Assembly (NCBI RefSeq): GCF_002556545.1
Contig: NZ_CP022685.1
Coordinates: 7,666,001-7,730,000, forward strand
Source: Streptomyces formicae
Lineage (GTDB): Bacteria > Actinomycetota > Actinomycetes > Streptomycetales > Streptomycetaceae
DNA length: 64,000 nucleotides
Direction: 5' to 3'
Below are positions 51,928 through 60,578 of the stretch, one piece after another. The position numbers and the translations under genes are program-made. The notes below the pieces were generated by a model. The model was not told the origin of the DNA and did not search any database. It saw only the letters and a program-made list of their open reading frames with translations. Position 1 is the first letter of the stretch, and every line of letters begins with the position of its first letter.

Positions 51928-53172
51928 ATGAGCGGCACAGAGCCCACCCCCCAGCCCCTGGCCAGAAGGCCGTGGGCGCTGCCGTCCGCCGTCGCGAGCG
52001 AACTCGACCCCGACCACGCGCGGCGCCGCGGCACCCGGCGGACCGTGCGCGACTGGCTCGTCGACTTCGCCTGCTTCCTCACGGCCGTCCTGATCGGCAT
52101 GATCGGCGCCGACGCGGTCGGCGACAATCCGCACGTCTCCGCGGGCTACGCCGAACTCGACCAGGTGATCGGCGCACTCGCCTGCGCCGCGGTCTGGCTG
52201 CGCCGGCGCTGGCCCGTGGGTCTCGCCATCGCGATGGTGCCGGTGTCGGTGGCCTCCGACACGGCGGGCGGTGCCGCGGTCATCGCCCTCTTCACCCTCG
52301 CGGTGCACCGGCCCTTCCGGTACGTCGCCTGGATCGGCGGGATCTCGGCCGCGGCGGTGCCCCTCACCTACTGGCTGCGGCCCGACTCGGAGATGCCGTA
52401 CGGGATCTCCATCGCCTTCGGCGTCCTGCTGACCACGGCGGTCCTCGGCTGGGGCATGTTCGTACGCTCCCGCCGCCAACTGCTGCTCAGCCTGCGCGAC
52501 CGCGCCGTACGCGCGGAGAACGAGGCCGCGCTCCGCGCCGAACAGGCCCAGCGCCTGGCCCGCGAGGCCATCGCCCGCGAGATGCACGACGTCCTCGCGC
52601 ACCGGCTGACGCTGCTCAGCGTGCACGCGGGCGCCCTGGAGTTCCGCCCCGACGCGCCCCGCGCGGAGATCGTCCGCGCCGCGGGCGTCATCCGCGAGAG
52701 CTCCCACGAGGCGCTCCAGGACCTGCGCCAGGTGATCGGCGTCCTGCGCGGCGGCGACGCGGACGCGTCGGGCCGCCCGCAGCCCACGCTCACGGCCCTG
52801 GACACCCTGGTCGCCGAGTCCCGCGCGGCGGGCATGAAGGTCGTCCTGGACAACCACGTCGCCGACCCGGCGGCCGTGCCCGCGGCCGTCGGCCGCACCG
52901 CGTACCGCATCGCGCAGGAGGCGCTGACCAACGCCCGCAAGCACGCCCCGGGAACCGAGGTGACCGTCGTCGTGTCGGGCGCCCCCGGCGAGGGTCTGAC
53001 GCTCTCCGTGCGCAACCCCGCACCCGTCGGCGACGTACCGAAGGTGCCGGGCTCGGGGCAGGGCCTGATCGGCCTCACCGAGCGCGCCTCGCTCGCGGGC
53101 GGCAGGCTCGGGCACGGCGTGCCGCCCGAGGGCGGCTTCCACCTGGAGGCCTGGCTACCGTGGGCCCCATGA
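51928..53172 (+). CDS. Sensor histidine kinase (HisKA_3 type), second system
   Basis: 414 residues from ATG at 51928. Membrane segments in the first half (FACFLTAVLIGMIGADAV, VGLAIAMVPVSVA, AGGAAVIALFTLAV, IAFGVLLTTAVLGWGMFV) lead to REAIAREMHDVLAHRLTLLSVHAGAL with the phospho-accepting His. The ATPase region follows (AQEALTNARKHAPGTEVTV, GSGQGLIGLTERASLAGG). It overlaps the response regulator by four bases (ATGA), so the two form one system. The signal and target genes are not evident from neighbours. Confidence 0.9.
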   Translation: MSGTEPTPQPLARRPWALPSAVASELDPDHARRRGTRRTVRDWLVDFACFLTAVLIGMIGADAVGDNPHVSAGYAELDQVIGALACAAVWLRRRWPVGLAIAMVPVSVASDTAGGAAVIALFTLAVHRPFRYVAWIGGISAAAVPLTYWLRPDSEMPYGISIAFGVLLTTAVLGWGMFVRSRRQLLLSLRDRAVRAENEAALRAEQAQRLAREAIAREMHDVLAHRLTLLSVHAGALEFRPDAPRAEIVRAAGVIRESSHEALQDLRQVIGVLRGGDADASGRPQPTLTALDTLVAESRAAGMKVVLDNHVADPAAVPAAVGRTAYRIAQEALTNARKHAPGTEVTVVVSGAPGEGLTLSVRNPAPVGDVPKVPGSGQGLIGLTERASLAGGRLGHGVPPEGGFHLEAWLPWAP

Positions 53173-53840
53173 ACACCATCAGGCTGCTCCTCGTCGACGA
53201 CGACCCCCTGGTCCGCGCCGGTCTCTGCTTCATGCTCGGCGGCGCGGACGACATCGAGATCGTGGGTGAGGCGGGCGACGGTACGGAGGTCGCCCCGCTG
53301 GTCGGTGAACTCCGCCCCCACGTCGTCCTGATGGACATCCGCATGCCCACGATGGACGGCCTCGCCGCCACGGAGGCACTGCGCAAGCGGCCCGACGCCC
53401 CCGAAGTCATCGTCCTCACCACCTTCCACGCCGACGAACAGGTCCTGCGCGCGCTGCGGGCGGGCGCCGCGGGCTTCGTCCTCAAGGACACGGCACCCGC
53501 CGAGATCGTCGCGGCGGTACGCGCGGTGGCCGCGGGCGAACCGGTGCTCTCGCCCACCGTGACCCAGCAGTTGATCACGCAGGTCACCGGCGTGGACCCG
53601 CAGACGGACCGCAGGCGGCGCGCGGTGGAGCGGCTCGGCACGCTGGCCGAGCGCGAGAGGGAGGTCGCCGTCGCGATCGGCAGAGGAGGATCCAACGCGG
53701 ACATCGCGGCGGAACTCTTCCTGAGCGTGGCCACCGTCAAGGCGCACGTGTCCCGCATCCTGACCAAGCTCGACCTCAACAACCGGGTGCAGATCGCGCT
53801 GTTGGCGCATGACGCGGGACTGCTCGACGAGCCGCGCTGA
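53169..53840 (+). CDS. NarL/LuxR-type response regulator, second system
   Basis: 223 residues from ATG at 53169. Receiver: LLLVDDDPLVRAGL, phospho-Asp in VVLMDIRMPTMDG, VLTTFHADEQV and Lys in FVLKDTAPAE. Output: LuxR helix-turn-helix LAEREREVAVAIGRGGSNADIAAELFLSVATVKAHV. The canonical RMPTMDG segment contrasts with the altered loop of the regulator at 40259. It is translationally coupled to the kinase. Confidence 0.92.
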   Translation: MNTIRLLLVDDDPLVRAGLCFMLGGADDIEIVGEAGDGTEVAPLVGELRPHVVLMDIRMPTMDGLAATEALRKRPDAPEVIVLTTFHADEQVLRALRAGAAGFVLKDTAPAEIVAAVRAVAAGEPVLSPTVTQQLITQVTGVDPQTDRRRRAVERLGTLAEREREVAVAIGRGGSNADIAAELFLSVATVKAHVSRILTKLDLNNRVQIALLAHDAGLLDEPR

Positions 53841-53858
53841 GGTGATAGAAGTCCCTTC

Positions 53859-54341
53859 ATGACTGAGTCCCAGCCGAGCGAGCCCGTGCCGGCCGAGCCC
53901 CTGCCGGTCGAGCCGATCGATTTCGCGATGGCCCAGAAGGTCCTGCACGCCCAGCCGTTCAGCCGTCTCCTGCGCACGCGCATCACGCGCTTCGGCGACG
54001 GCGCGGCCACGCTGGAGATCGACATCCGCGAGGAACTCCACCAGCAGAACGGCTTCCTGCACGGCGGAGTCCTCGCGTACGCGGCGGACAACAGCATCAC
54101 CTTCGCCGCGGGCACGACGCTCGGGCCCGCCGTGCTGACCACCGGGTTCTCCATTCAGTACGTACGCCCGGCGACCGGCGCCAAGTTGATCGCCCGCGCC
54201 ACCGTCGCGCACTCGGGACGGCGGCAGGCGGTGGTGCGCTGCGAGTTGCTCACGGTGAGCGGCGCGGCCCCGGCGGAAGGTGCCGAGGGCGCCGAGGTCC
54301 TGTGCGCGATCGCCCAGGGGACCGTGCTCTCCACGGCGTGA
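53859..54341 (+). CDS. PaaI-family hotdog thioesterase
   Basis: 160 residues from ATG at 53859. The PaaI core is clear: RFGDGAATLEIDIREELHQQNGFLHGGVLAYAADNSITFAAGT (with the HGG signature), FSIQYVRPATGAKLIARATVAHSGRRQAVVRCEL. It likely hydrolyses aromatic or medium-chain acyl-CoA in the cytoplasm. It lies 18 bases after the response regulator and may share its transcript, though a functional link is not obvious. Confidence 0.85.
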   Translation: MTESQPSEPVPAEPLPVEPIDFAMAQKVLHAQPFSRLLRTRITRFGDGAATLEIDIREELHQQNGFLHGGVLAYAADNSITFAAGTTLGPAVLTTGFSIQYVRPATGAKLIARATVAHSGRRQAVVRCELLTVSGAAPAEGAEGAEVLCAIAQGTVLSTA

Positions 54342-54358
54342 GCGGCGCGGCGGGTGGG

Positions 54359-55375
54359 TCAGGCAGGCCGGACGGGACCGGGGATCTCCGCCATCCGCAC
54401 CGGCCTGCGCTCGCGCCGCGACTGCTCGCACGCCTCCGCGATCCGCAGCGCGTGCAGCGCCTCGCGGCCGTCGCAGGGGTTCGCCCGCTCTCCCCGTACG
54501 ACCTCGACGAAGGCGGCGAGCTCCGCCTCGTAGGCGGGCGCGAACCGTTCGAGGAAGCCGGGCCAGGGCTTGTCCGGTGCGGCGGGGCCCGCGAGTTCCG
54601 CGGAGGTCAGCGGCGTGCGGTCGTCCAGGCCGACCGCCAACTGGTCGAGCTCACCGGCCAGTTCCATGCGCACGTCGTAACCCGCTCCGTTGCACCGGGT
54701 CGCCGTCGCCGTGCAGAGCGTGCCGTCGTCCAGGGTGAGCAGGACCGCCGCCGTGTCGACGTCGCCCGCCTCGCGGAACATCGCGGGGCCCGCGTCCGAA
54801 CCGGTCGCGTACACCTCGGTGACCTCGCGCCCCGTCACCCAGCGCAGCACGTCGAAGTCGTGCACCAGGCAGTCGCGGTACAGACCGCCGGAGAGCGGCA
54901 GGTACGCGGCGGGGGGCGGGGCGGGGTCCGAGGTGATCGCCCGCACCGTGTGCAGTCGGCCGAGGGCGCCCGCGCGGACCGCGTCGCGCGCCGCCGCGTA
55001 CCCCGCGTCGAAGCGGCGCTGGAAACCGAGTTGCAGCACGGTGCCCGCGGCGTCGACCTCGGCGAGCGCGGTCAGCGTGCCCGGCAGGTCGAGCGCGATC
55101 GGCTTCTCGCAGAACACCGGGAGCCCGGCGCGGGCCGCCCGGCCGATGAGCTCGGCGTGTGCGGAGGTGGCCGCGGTGATCACCACGGCGTCCACCCCGA
55201 GGGCGAACACCTGGTCCACGGAGGGGGCCGCCGTCGCCCCGATCCGTTCCGCGAGGTCGGTCGCCCTGGCGCCGTCCGCGTCGGCGACGACCAGGGACGT
55301 CACCTCGGGATGACGGCCAAGGGTCATCGAGTGAAAAGTGCCGATCCGGCCCGTTCCGATCAGTCCGATGCGCAT
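54359..55375 (-). CDS. Gfo/Idh/MocA oxidoreductase, inositol-dehydrogenase-like
   Basis: 338 residues from ATG at 55375, where the nucleotide-binding MRIGLIGTGRIGTFHSMTLG begins directly. Further blocks are VFCEKPIALDLPGTL (the EKP Lys), LQLGFQRRFDAGYAAARDAV and GGLYRDCLVHDFDVLRWVTGREV with the catalytic Asp-His arrangement of myo-inositol 2-dehydrogenases. NAD-dependent oxidation of a cyclitol or sugar is expected. It diverges from the GntR gene, and repeats with a TTGTCCTGACAA palindrome lie between them, so it is probably part of the same sugar regulon. Confidence 0.82.
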   Translation of the reverse strand: MRIGLIGTGRIGTFHSMTLGRHPEVTSLVVADADGARATDLAERIGATAAPSVDQVFALGVDAVVITAATSAHAELIGRAARAGLPVFCEKPIALDLPGTLTALAEVDAAGTVLQLGFQRRFDAGYAAARDAVRAGALGRLHTVRAITSDPAPPPAAYLPLSGGLYRDCLVHDFDVLRWVTGREVTEVYATGSDAGPAMFREAGDVDTAAVLLTLDDGTLCTATATRCNGAGYDVRMELAGELDQLAVGLDDRTPLTSAELAGPAAPDKPWPGFLERFAPAYEAELAAFVEVVRGERANPCDGREALHALRIAEACEQSRRERRPVRMAEIPGPVRPA

Positions 55376-55415
55376 GGACCCACACTCGCCACGCCCCGCC
55401 GCTCCTGTCAATGCT

Positions 55416-55450
55416 TTGTCCTGACAACAGAACTGTCCTGACAACAGAAC
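55416..55450. promoter_or_regulatory. Tandem 17-bp operator-like repeats
   Basis: TGTCCTGACAACAGAAC occurs twice back to back (55417-55433 and 55434-55450), and the first copy sits in the perfect palindrome TTGTC-CT-GACAA (55416-55427). They lie 41 bases before the dehydrogenase start and 36 bases before the GntR start. A related TGTTCTGACAA lies at 56287 before the transporter genes. Confidence 0.65.
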
Positions 55451-55485
55451 TTCCCGTCATCCTCTCCCGGGACTACGCTCGGCCC

Positions 55486-56280
55486 GTGTCCAAACCAGTC
55501 GCCAAAGCAGCCCAGGACAAGCCGATCAAGGACCCCACCGTCGCGCTGCGCCTCGGTGTGGACCGCAGCAGTCCGGTCCCGCTCTACTTCCAGCTCTCCC
55601 AGCAGCTGGAAGCGGCGATCGAACGCGGCGCCCTGACCCCCGGCAGCCTCCTCGGCAACGAGATCGAGCTCGCGGGGCGGCTCGGCCTGTCCCGGCCCAC
55701 CGTCCGCCAGGCCATCCAGTCCCTGGTCGACAAGGGCCTGCTGGTGCGGCGCAGAGGCGTCGGCACCCAGGTCGTGCACAGCCAGGTCAAACGCCCCCTG
55801 GAGCTGAGCAGCCTCTTCGACGACCTGGAGGCGGCGGGCCAGCGGCCCGAGACCCGCGTCCTGCGCAACACCGTCGAGCCCGCGTCCGCCGAGGTCGCCG
55901 CGGCGCTCGGGGTCGGCGAGGGGGACGAGGTGCATCTCATCGAGCGGCTGCGCCTCGCCCACGGCGAGCCCATGGCGTATCTGTCCAACCACATCCCCGG
56001 CGGGCTCCTCGACCTCGACACCGAGCGCTTGGAGGCCACCGGGCTCTACCGCCTGATGCGCGCGGCGGGCCTCACCCTGCACAGCGCGCGCCAGTCCGTG
56101 GGGGCCCGCGCCGCGACCGCCGAGGAGGCCGAGCGGCTGGCCGAGCCGGGCGCGGGCGCCCCGCTGCTCACCATGCGCCGCACGACCTTCGACGACACGG
56201 GCCGCGCGGTCGAGTTCGGCTCGCACGTGTACCGGGCCTCGCGCTACTCCTTCGAGTTCCAGCTCCTCGTACGGCCATAG
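55486..56280 (+). CDS. GntR/HutC-type sugar-operon regulator
   Basis: 264 residues from GTG at 55486. The GntR winged helix (PLYFQLSQQLEAAIERGALTPGSLLGNEIELAGRLGLSRPTVRQAIQSL in blocks) is followed by a UTRA ligand domain (PLELSSLFDDLEAAGQRPETRVLR, HLIERLRLAHGEPMAYLSNHIPGG, YRASRYSFEFQLLV). It sits between the dehydrogenase and the sugar ABC operon and likely binds the TGTYCTGACAA motifs on both sides, probably as a repressor relieved by a sugar-derived ligand. Confidence 0.87.
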   Translation: MSKPVAKAAQDKPIKDPTVALRLGVDRSSPVPLYFQLSQQLEAAIERGALTPGSLLGNEIELAGRLGLSRPTVRQAIQSLVDKGLLVRRRGVGTQVVHSQVKRPLELSSLFDDLEAAGQRPETRVLRNTVEPASAEVAAALGVGEGDEVHLIERLRLAHGEPMAYLSNHIPGGLLDLDTERLEATGLYRLMRAAGLTLHSARQSVGARAATAEEAERLAEPGAGAPLLTMRRTTFDDTGRAVEFGSHVYRASRYSFEFQLLVRP

Positions 56281-56286
56281 TCAGAA

Positions 56287-56332
56287 TGTTCTGACAAATT
56301 CATTGACGCTGCCGCACGCCCGCCGCTAGAAC
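56287..56332 (+). promoter_or_regulatory. Promoter and operator of the sugar ABC operon
   Basis: TGTTCTGACAA (56287-56297), close to the GntR-side repeat, is followed by TTGACG (56303-56308) and TAGAAC (56327-56332) with an 18-base spacer. The first binding-protein gene starts 43 bases beyond the -10. Binding just upstream of or across the -35 fits repression. Confidence 0.6.
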
Positions 56333-56374
56333 TCCCCCAGCCGCAATCGGGCGGCCGGGAGAAGAGGTGGTCCC

Positions 56375-57367
56375 ATGCGTACAGCCCGCACGACCGCAGC
56401 CCTCATAGCCGTCCTCGCGCTCGCCGTCGGCTGCAGCAGCTCCGGCGGCAAGGACGACGAGGACAGGTCGGGGGACGGCGGCGGGGGAGGGAAGGGCGTG
56501 AACACGCCCCGCCTCAAGATCGCGATGGTCACCCACTCCGGCGAGGGCGACACCTTCTGGGACATCGTCCAGAGCGGTGCCAAGCAGGCCGCCCGCAAGG
56601 ACAACGTCGAGTTCCTCTACGCCAACGACAAGGAGGCCAAGGGGCAGGCCGAGCTCGTCCAGTCCTTCGTCGACAAGAAGGTCGACGGGATCGTCGTGAC
56701 CCTGGCCAAGCCCGAGGCGATGAAGGCCGTCCTCGCCAAGGCGGAGACTGCGGGGATCCCGGTCGTCACGATCAACTCGGGCGGCGAGTTCTCCGCGCGG
56801 TTCGGGGCGCTCGGCCACATCGGCCAGGACGAGTCGGTGGCGGGCGAGGCGGTCGGCGAGGAGCTGAACTCGCGCGGCAGGAAGAAGGCCCTCTGCGTCA
56901 TCCACGAGCAGGGCAACGTCTCGCTCGAACAGCGCTGCGCGGGCGTGAAGAAGACCTTCGACGGATCGGTCGAGAACCTGAACGTCCAGGGCACCGACGC
57001 GCCCGGATCCCAGTCCTCCATCAGCGCGAAGCTCCAGGCCACCAAGGACATCGACGCCGTCGTCGCGCTCGGCGCGCCGATCGCCGCGTACTCGGTGAAG
57101 GCCAAGGAGGACGCGGGCAGCAAGGCCGAGGTCGACACGTTCGACCTCAACGCCGAGGTCGTCAAGCGCCTCAAGGCGAAGGAGGTCGGCTTCGCCGTCG
57201 ACCAGCAGCCCTATCTCCAGGGCTACCTCTCCGTCGACGAACTGTGGCTCTACAAGACCAACGCGAACGTCATCGGCGGCGGCAAGCCCGTCCTGACCGG
57301 ACCCGCGATCGTCACCTCCAAGGACGTGCCGAAGCTGGCGGAGTACACGGCCAGGGGAACACGATGA
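56375..57367 (+). CDS. Sugar ABC transporter substrate-binding lipoprotein 1
   Basis: 330 residues from ATG at 56375. The signal peptide ends in the lipobox AVGC with Cys20 as the lipidated residue, then a Gly/Asp-rich linker. The periplasmic-binding-protein type 1 fold shows [59 protein letters not shown] and [23 protein letters not shown]. It is the ribose/inositol-type sugar receptor of the downstream transporter. It is strongly similar along its length to the next gene, so the two arose by tandem duplication. Confidence 0.9.
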   Translation: MRTARTTAALIAVLALAVGCSSSGGKDDEDRSGDGGGGGKGVNTPRLKIAMVTHSGEGDTFWDIVQSGAKQAARKDNVEFLYANDKEAKGQAELVQSFVDKKVDGIVVTLAKPEAMKAVLAKAETAGIPVVTINSGGEFSARFGALGHIGQDESVAGEAVGEELNSRGRKKALCVIHEQGNVSLEQRCAGVKKTFDGSVENLNVQGTDAPGSQSSISAKLQATKDIDAVVALGAPIAAYSVKAKEDAGSKAEVDTFDLNAEVVKRLKAKEVGFAVDQQPYLQGYLSVDELWLYKTNANVIGGGKPVLTGPAIVTSKDVPKLAEYTARGTR

Positions 57368-57485
57368 CCACACGCCGCGGTACCCGATGAACACATGCGT
57401 GATCCGCGTGGTCGATACTTGGGCGGCCGGGGCCGGGGATCCGGACCGGCCGCACCGAGGAGCAGAACAAGAAGGGCACGGCGTC

Positions 57486-58499
57486 GTGGCAAGGGTGAAG
57501 ACAGGGGTACGTGCGGTGGGCGCCGTGCTGGTTGCGGTGCTCGGGGCCTCCCTCGTGGGATGCAGCAGCACCGGAGGCAAGCGCGCGGAGGACGCCCGCA
57601 AGGCGGCGGCCGCCGGAGGCAGAGCCGCGGTGGACACGCCGCGCTGGACCTTCGGCATGGTCACGCACTCCGGCGACGGCGACACCTTCTGGGACATCGT
57701 CCAGAACGGCGCCAAGCAGGCCGCGGTCAAGGACAACATCAAGTTCCTGTACGCCCATGACGACGAGGCCCAGCAGCAGGCCCAGCTCGTCGACTCCTAC
57801 ATCGACAAGAAGGTCGACGGGATCATCGTCACGCTGGCCAAGCCCGACGCGATGAAGGGCGCCCTGGCCCGCGCGAAGAAGGCCGGTATCCCGGTGATCA
57901 CCGTGAACTCCGGCTCCGCGGAGTCCAAGGAGTTCGGCGCGCTGACCCACATCGGCCAGGACGAGACGATCGCGGGCGAGGCCGTCGGCGAGGAGCTCAA
58001 CAAGCGCGGCAGGAAGAAGGCGCTCTGCATCCTGCACGAGCAGGGCAACGTCGGCCACGAGCAGCGCTGCGAGGGCGCCAAGAAGACCTTCGAGGGCAAG
58101 ATGCAGAACCTGTACGTGACGGGCACCAACATGCCCGACGTGCAGTCCTCCATCGAGGCCAGGCTCCAGACCGACAAGTCGGTCGACGCGGTCGTCACGC
58201 TGGGCGCGCCCTTCGCGGACGCCGCGGTGAAGGCCAAGGAGGGCGCGGGCAGCAAGGCGGAGATCGACACCTTCGACCTCAACGAGAAGGTCGCCGCGGG
58301 CCTGAAGTCCGGCTCGCTCGGCTTCGCCGTCGACCAGCAGCCCTACCTCCAGGGGTACGAGGCCGTGGACCTGCTGTGGCTGTACAAGTACAACGCCGAC
58401 GTACTCGGCGGCGGCAAGCCGGTCCTCACGGGTCCCCAGATCATCACCAAGGACCAGGCCGCCGAGCTGGAGGAATACGCGAAGCGAGGGACGCGATGA
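57486..58499 (+). CDS. Sugar ABC transporter substrate-binding lipoprotein 2
   Basis: 337 residues from GTG at 57486 (a GTG three codons later is possible). Lipobox SLVGC with Cys26. It keeps the blocks of its neighbour almost unchanged: [85 protein letters not shown]. The 118-base gap before it may hold a separate promoter. Its stop overlaps the permease start (ATGA), so this copy is the one physically coupled to the channel. Different sugar preferences for the two receptors are likely but unproven. Confidence 0.9.
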   Translation: MARVKTGVRAVGAVLVAVLGASLVGCSSTGGKRAEDARKAAAAGGRAAVDTPRWTFGMVTHSGDGDTFWDIVQNGAKQAAVKDNIKFLYAHDDEAQQQAQLVDSYIDKKVDGIIVTLAKPDAMKGALARAKKAGIPVITVNSGSAESKEFGALTHIGQDETIAGEAVGEELNKRGRKKALCILHEQGNVGHEQRCEGAKKTFEGKMQNLYVTGTNMPDVQSSIEARLQTDKSVDAVVTLGAPFADAAVKAKEGAGSKAEIDTFDLNEKVAAGLKSGSLGFAVDQQPYLQGYEAVDLLWLYKYNADVLGGGKPVLTGPQIITKDQAAELEEYAKRGTR

Positions 58500-59557
58500 C
58501 AGCGACCGCACCCGCCCCGGCGCCGTCGCCGGGCACCAAGAGCGACGAGCGTCTGCTGAAGACGTCGCCGCTGAAGAAGCTCCTCGGCAGGCCCGAGCTC
58601 GGCTCGGTGGTCGGCGCCGTCGCCGTGTTCATCTTCTTCGCGATCGTCGCGGACAGCTTCGTGCAGGCCACCAGCCTGTCCACGGTCCTCTACGCGGCGT
58701 CGACGATCGGCATCATGGCGGTGCCGGTGGCGCTGCTCATGATCGGCGGCGAGTTCGACCTGTCGGCCGGCGTCATGGTGACGACGTCCGCGCTGATCTC
58801 GTCGATGTTCAGCTACCAGATGACCGCGAACGTCTGGGTCGGCGTCCTGGTCTCGCTGATCGCGACCCTCGCGGTCGGCGTGTTCAACGGCGTGATGCTG
58901 ACCCGCACGGACCCGCCGAGCTTCATCATCACGCTCGGTACGTTCCTGATGCTGACCGGCATGAACCTCGGCTTCACCAAGCTGATCAGCGGCACCGTCT
59001 CCACCAAGTCGATCGCCGACATGGAGGGCTTCTCCTCCGCCAAGGAGGTCTTCGCCTCGACGATCACCGTCGGCGGCGTCGACTTCAAGATCACCATCGT
59101 CTGGTGGCTGGCCCTGATCGCCCTCGCCACCTGGATCCTGCTCCGCACCCGCGTCGGCAACTGGATCTTCGCCGTCGGCGGCGGCGAGGACGCGGCCCGC
59201 GCGGTCGGCGTCCCGGTCGCCGCGACCAAGATCGGCCTCTACATGGGCGTCGCCTTCGGCGCCTGGGTCTCCGGACAGCACCTGCTCTTCTCGTACGACG
59301 TCGTGCAGTCGGGCGAGGGCGTCGGCAACGAGCTGATCTACATCATCGCGGCCGTCATCGGCGGCTGCCTGATCACCGGCGGCTACGGCTCGGCGGTCGG
59401 CGCGGCCGTCGGCGCGCTGATCTTCGGCATGGTCAGCAAGGGCATCGTGTTCGCCGAGTGGAACCCGGACTGGTTCAAGTTCTTCCTCGGAGTGATGCTG
59501 CTCCTGGCGACCCTGCTCAACCACTGGGTCCGCAAGCGCGCGGAGGCGACGAAGTGA
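58496..59557 (+). CDS. Sugar ABC transporter permease (RbsC type)
   Basis: 353 residues from ATG at 58496, overlapping the preceding stop. About nine membrane segments are visible, with [49 protein letters not shown] and [24 protein letters not shown], the conserved cytoplasmic loop of the ribose-type permease family (PF02653). It presumably works as a homodimer with the ATPase encoded next, coupled by a GTGA overlap. Confidence 0.92.
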   Translation: MTATAPAPAPSPGTKSDERLLKTSPLKKLLGRPELGSVVGAVAVFIFFAIVADSFVQATSLSTVLYAASTIGIMAVPVALLMIGGEFDLSAGVMVTTSALISSMFSYQMTANVWVGVLVSLIATLAVGVFNGVMLTRTDPPSFIITLGTFLMLTGMNLGFTKLISGTVSTKSIADMEGFSSAKEVFASTITVGGVDFKITIVWWLALIALATWILLRTRVGNWIFAVGGGEDAARAVGVPVAATKIGLYMGVAFGAWVSGQHLLFSYDVVQSGEGVGNELIYIIAAVIGGCLITGGYGSAVGAAVGALIFGMVSKGIVFAEWNPDWFKFFLGVMLLLATLLNHWVRKRAEATK

Positions 59558-60375
59558 CCGACAAGACCGACGTCAGCGACGCCGTACCGCAGACGGTGGA
59601 GCGCACCCCGCTCGTCGAGCTCGACGACGTCAGTAAGTACTACGGCAACATCCGCGCCCTGGAAGGCGTCTCCCTCGAAGTGCACGCGGGCGAGATCTCC
59701 TGCGTGCTCGGCGACAACGGCGCGGGCAAGTCCACCCTCATCAAGATCATCGCGGGGCTGCACCAGCACGACGCGGGCGCCTTCCGCATCGAGGGCGACG
59801 ACACCCGCCTCGGCTCCCCGCGCGAGGCCCTCGACCTGGGCATCGCCACGGTCTACCAGGACCTCGCCGTCGTCCCCCTGATGCCGGTCTGGCGCAACTT
59901 CTTCCTCGGCTCCGAGCCGACGAAGGGGGTGGGCCCCTTCCGCCGCATGGACGTCGACCTGATGCGCGAGACGACCCGCGCGGAGCTGCTCCGCATGGGC
60001 ATCGACCTGCGCGACGTGGACCAGCCCATCGGCACGCTCTCGGGCGGTGAGCGTCAGTGCGTGGCGATCGCCCGCGCCGTCCACTTCGGCGCGAAGGTGC
60101 TCGTCCTCGACGAGCCGACCGCGGCGCTCGGCGTCAAGCAGTCCGGCGTGGTCCTGAAGTACGTGGCCGCCGCGCGGGACCAGGGCCTCGGCGTGGTCTT
60201 GATCACGCACAACCCCCACCACGCGTACCTCGTCGGCAACCGCTTCGTCCTCCTCAAGCGCGGCGCGATGTCCGGCAGCTACGCCCGCGACGAGATCACC
60301 CTCGACGAGCTGACCCGCCAAATGGCGGGCGGCTCCGAGCTGGATGACCTCCGTCATGAGCTGGAGGGCCGATAG
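59554..60375 (+). CDS. Sugar ABC transporter ATPase, single-domain (FrcA-like)
   Basis: 273 residues from GTG at 59554. Motifs: Walker [15 protein letters not shown]-loop [11 protein letters not shown], signature [16 protein letters not shown], Walker [13 protein letters not shown] and switch His in ITHNPHHAY. Unlike RbsA it has only one ATPase domain, as in FrcA-type sugar importers. It completes the receptor-permease-ATPase set. A long nested hairpin follows its stop. Confidence 0.92.
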   Translation: MTDKTDVSDAVPQTVERTPLVELDDVSKYYGNIRALEGVSLEVHAGEISCVLGDNGAGKSTLIKIIAGLHQHDAGAFRIEGDDTRLGSPREALDLGIATVYQDLAVVPLMPVWRNFFLGSEPTKGVGPFRRMDVDLMRETTRAELLRMGIDLRDVDQPIGTLSGGERQCVAIARAVHFGAKVLVLDEPTAALGVKQSGVVLKYVAAARDQGLGVVLITHNPHHAYLVGNRFVLLKRGAMSGSYARDEITLDELTRQMAGGSELDDLRHELEGR

Positions 60376-60384
60376 GCCCCTCCA

Positions 60385-60499
60385 GGGGCGCGGGGAACTG
60401 CGCGCTCAGCCCAGGAAAAGCCGCAGTCGCGTCTGCTCGGTGGTCCGGCAGACGCGACTGCGGCTTATTCGTGGTTGCTCGCGCAGTTCCCCGCGCCCC
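60385..60499. repeat. Composite nested inverted repeat, copy 2 (terminator-like)
   Basis: Outer 20-base arms GGGGCGCGGGGAACTGCGCG (60385-60404) and exact complement (60480-60499) enclose inner 19-base arms AAGCCGCAGTCGCGTCTGC (60418-60436) and exact complement (60448-60466), with an 11-base loop. The layout equals the element at 7712-7826. Starting 10 bases past the transporter operon, it probably ends that transcript. Confidence 0.9.
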
Positions 60500-60578
60500 T
60501 ACGGGGCGCGCCCCTGACGGGGCGCCCGCCCCGTGCCCGTTGTGCGCGCCCCCGCGAGCGTGAGGCAGAATCGCCGCA

